Part shown: in pieces, positions 63,753-64,000 of the stretch
How the letters are laid out: every line of letters begins with the position of its first letter
Position numbering within the stretch: the first letter of the stretch is position 1
Assembly (NCBI GenBank): GCA_014607495.2
Contig: CP053169.1
Span: 1,178,001-1,242,000 of the forward strand
Length of the DNA: 64,000 bases
Direction: 5' to 3'
DNA from: Carposina sasakii
Taxonomy: Eukaryota; Arthropoda; Insecta; Lepidoptera; Carposinidae
Translations under genes and position numbers: made by a program
The notes under the pieces: generated by a model
Seen by the model: the letters and a program-made list of their open reading frames with translations, nothing else
Database searches by the model: none
Told to the model about the DNA's origin: nothing

Positions 63753-64000
63753 TACAGCTAAATTATGATCTCTAATATGCAACAAAACATTATTTAGAGT
63801 GATCGTAGTTTCACGTTGAATACGACAATAAACAAGCGAGCACACATATCAATCCGAACAAAACAAACCCCAGCTCGTAGCTATATTACTATATTATATC
63901 CGAACTAACTTCATATTCCACAACAAACAAACACACATTCCATCTCTCTGTGTACGGAGCTTGATAAGCAAAATGGCCACGTACCGATGAAAAGTAAATA
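63753..64000. other. End of window, nothing recognised
   Basis: AT-rich; a minus-strand frame (63621-63845) begins here and runs into M2, and is not a gene. Confidence 0.3.

Noticed and set aside
1..64000. CRISPR arrays, bacterial operons, phage or toxin-antitoxin genes
   Set aside because: No regularly spaced repeat array and no prokaryotic gene organisation; the window is eukaryotic.

Overview
The window looks like nuclear DNA of a moth or butterfly (Lepidoptera). The evidence is an AT-rich, gene-poor background packed with short interspersed repeats of lepidopteran type, a 5S rRNA gene close to insect 5S, a metazoan elongator tRNA-Met gene, a BEL/Pao LTR retrotransposon and a decayed piggyBac-like transposon. 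No operons or bacterial genes are seen. Species cannot be fixed from sequence alone.

Layout. 1-34 kb is intergenic or intronic DNA built of SINEs, MITEs, RTE-like LINE 3' ends and old fragments, with one tRNA-Met gene (31208-31280, minus). 34425-42279 is a complete BEL/Pao element: 1127-bp LTRs, tRNA-Tyr-type primer site, one uninterrupted gag-pol frame, purine tract and 5-bp target duplication (tctag). The LTRs differ by only two 1-bp indels, so the insertion is very recent. 42.4-58.5 kb is again repeat mosaic, with a 5S rRNA gene (42874-42992) and, on the minus strand, two candidate terminal coding exons of an unidentified host gene (50899-51065 and 51431-51486). 58545-60828 is a piggyBac-like element whose transposase is broken by several frameshifts. 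The rest to 64 kb is repeats.

Family labels used below. S1: SINE with a CGCGTGGTGCCGGCAGAGTAG-like head and a 3' tail shared with an RTE-like LINE. S2, S3, S4: SINEs carrying tRNA-like promoter boxes. M1: about 264-bp inverted-repeat MITE starting tacagggtgtaac. M2: about 390-bp element starting tacaggNtgtttttt. M3: 346-bp element starting tacagggtgtgtggg. M4: about 147-bp element with TAGCATG ends. R1: family starting actagtggacgcccgcgac. R2: family with catgcacggaaggagatgca. R3: family with gtgcccgaaaagcggcg. R4: family with cttacggggtaggcagagca. R5: family with acaaaggcgagcttatctc. R6: family with gcgaccaatctctatagaga. R7: family opening gggttccgta. R8: family with gatgcggttttttt. R9: family with gcctgatggtaagcaccg. 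Labels are mine and family membership was judged by eye within this window.

Functionally, the only machinery that looks able to work now is the BEL/Pao polyprotein and the two pol III genes. The RTE-like LINE pieces and S1 share a 3' tail, the usual sign of a SINE mobilised by a LINE. No clearly new system was found; the most useful leads are the near-identical LTR pair, the compensated 5S variant, the candidate alternative last exons and three MITE families with the same termini.
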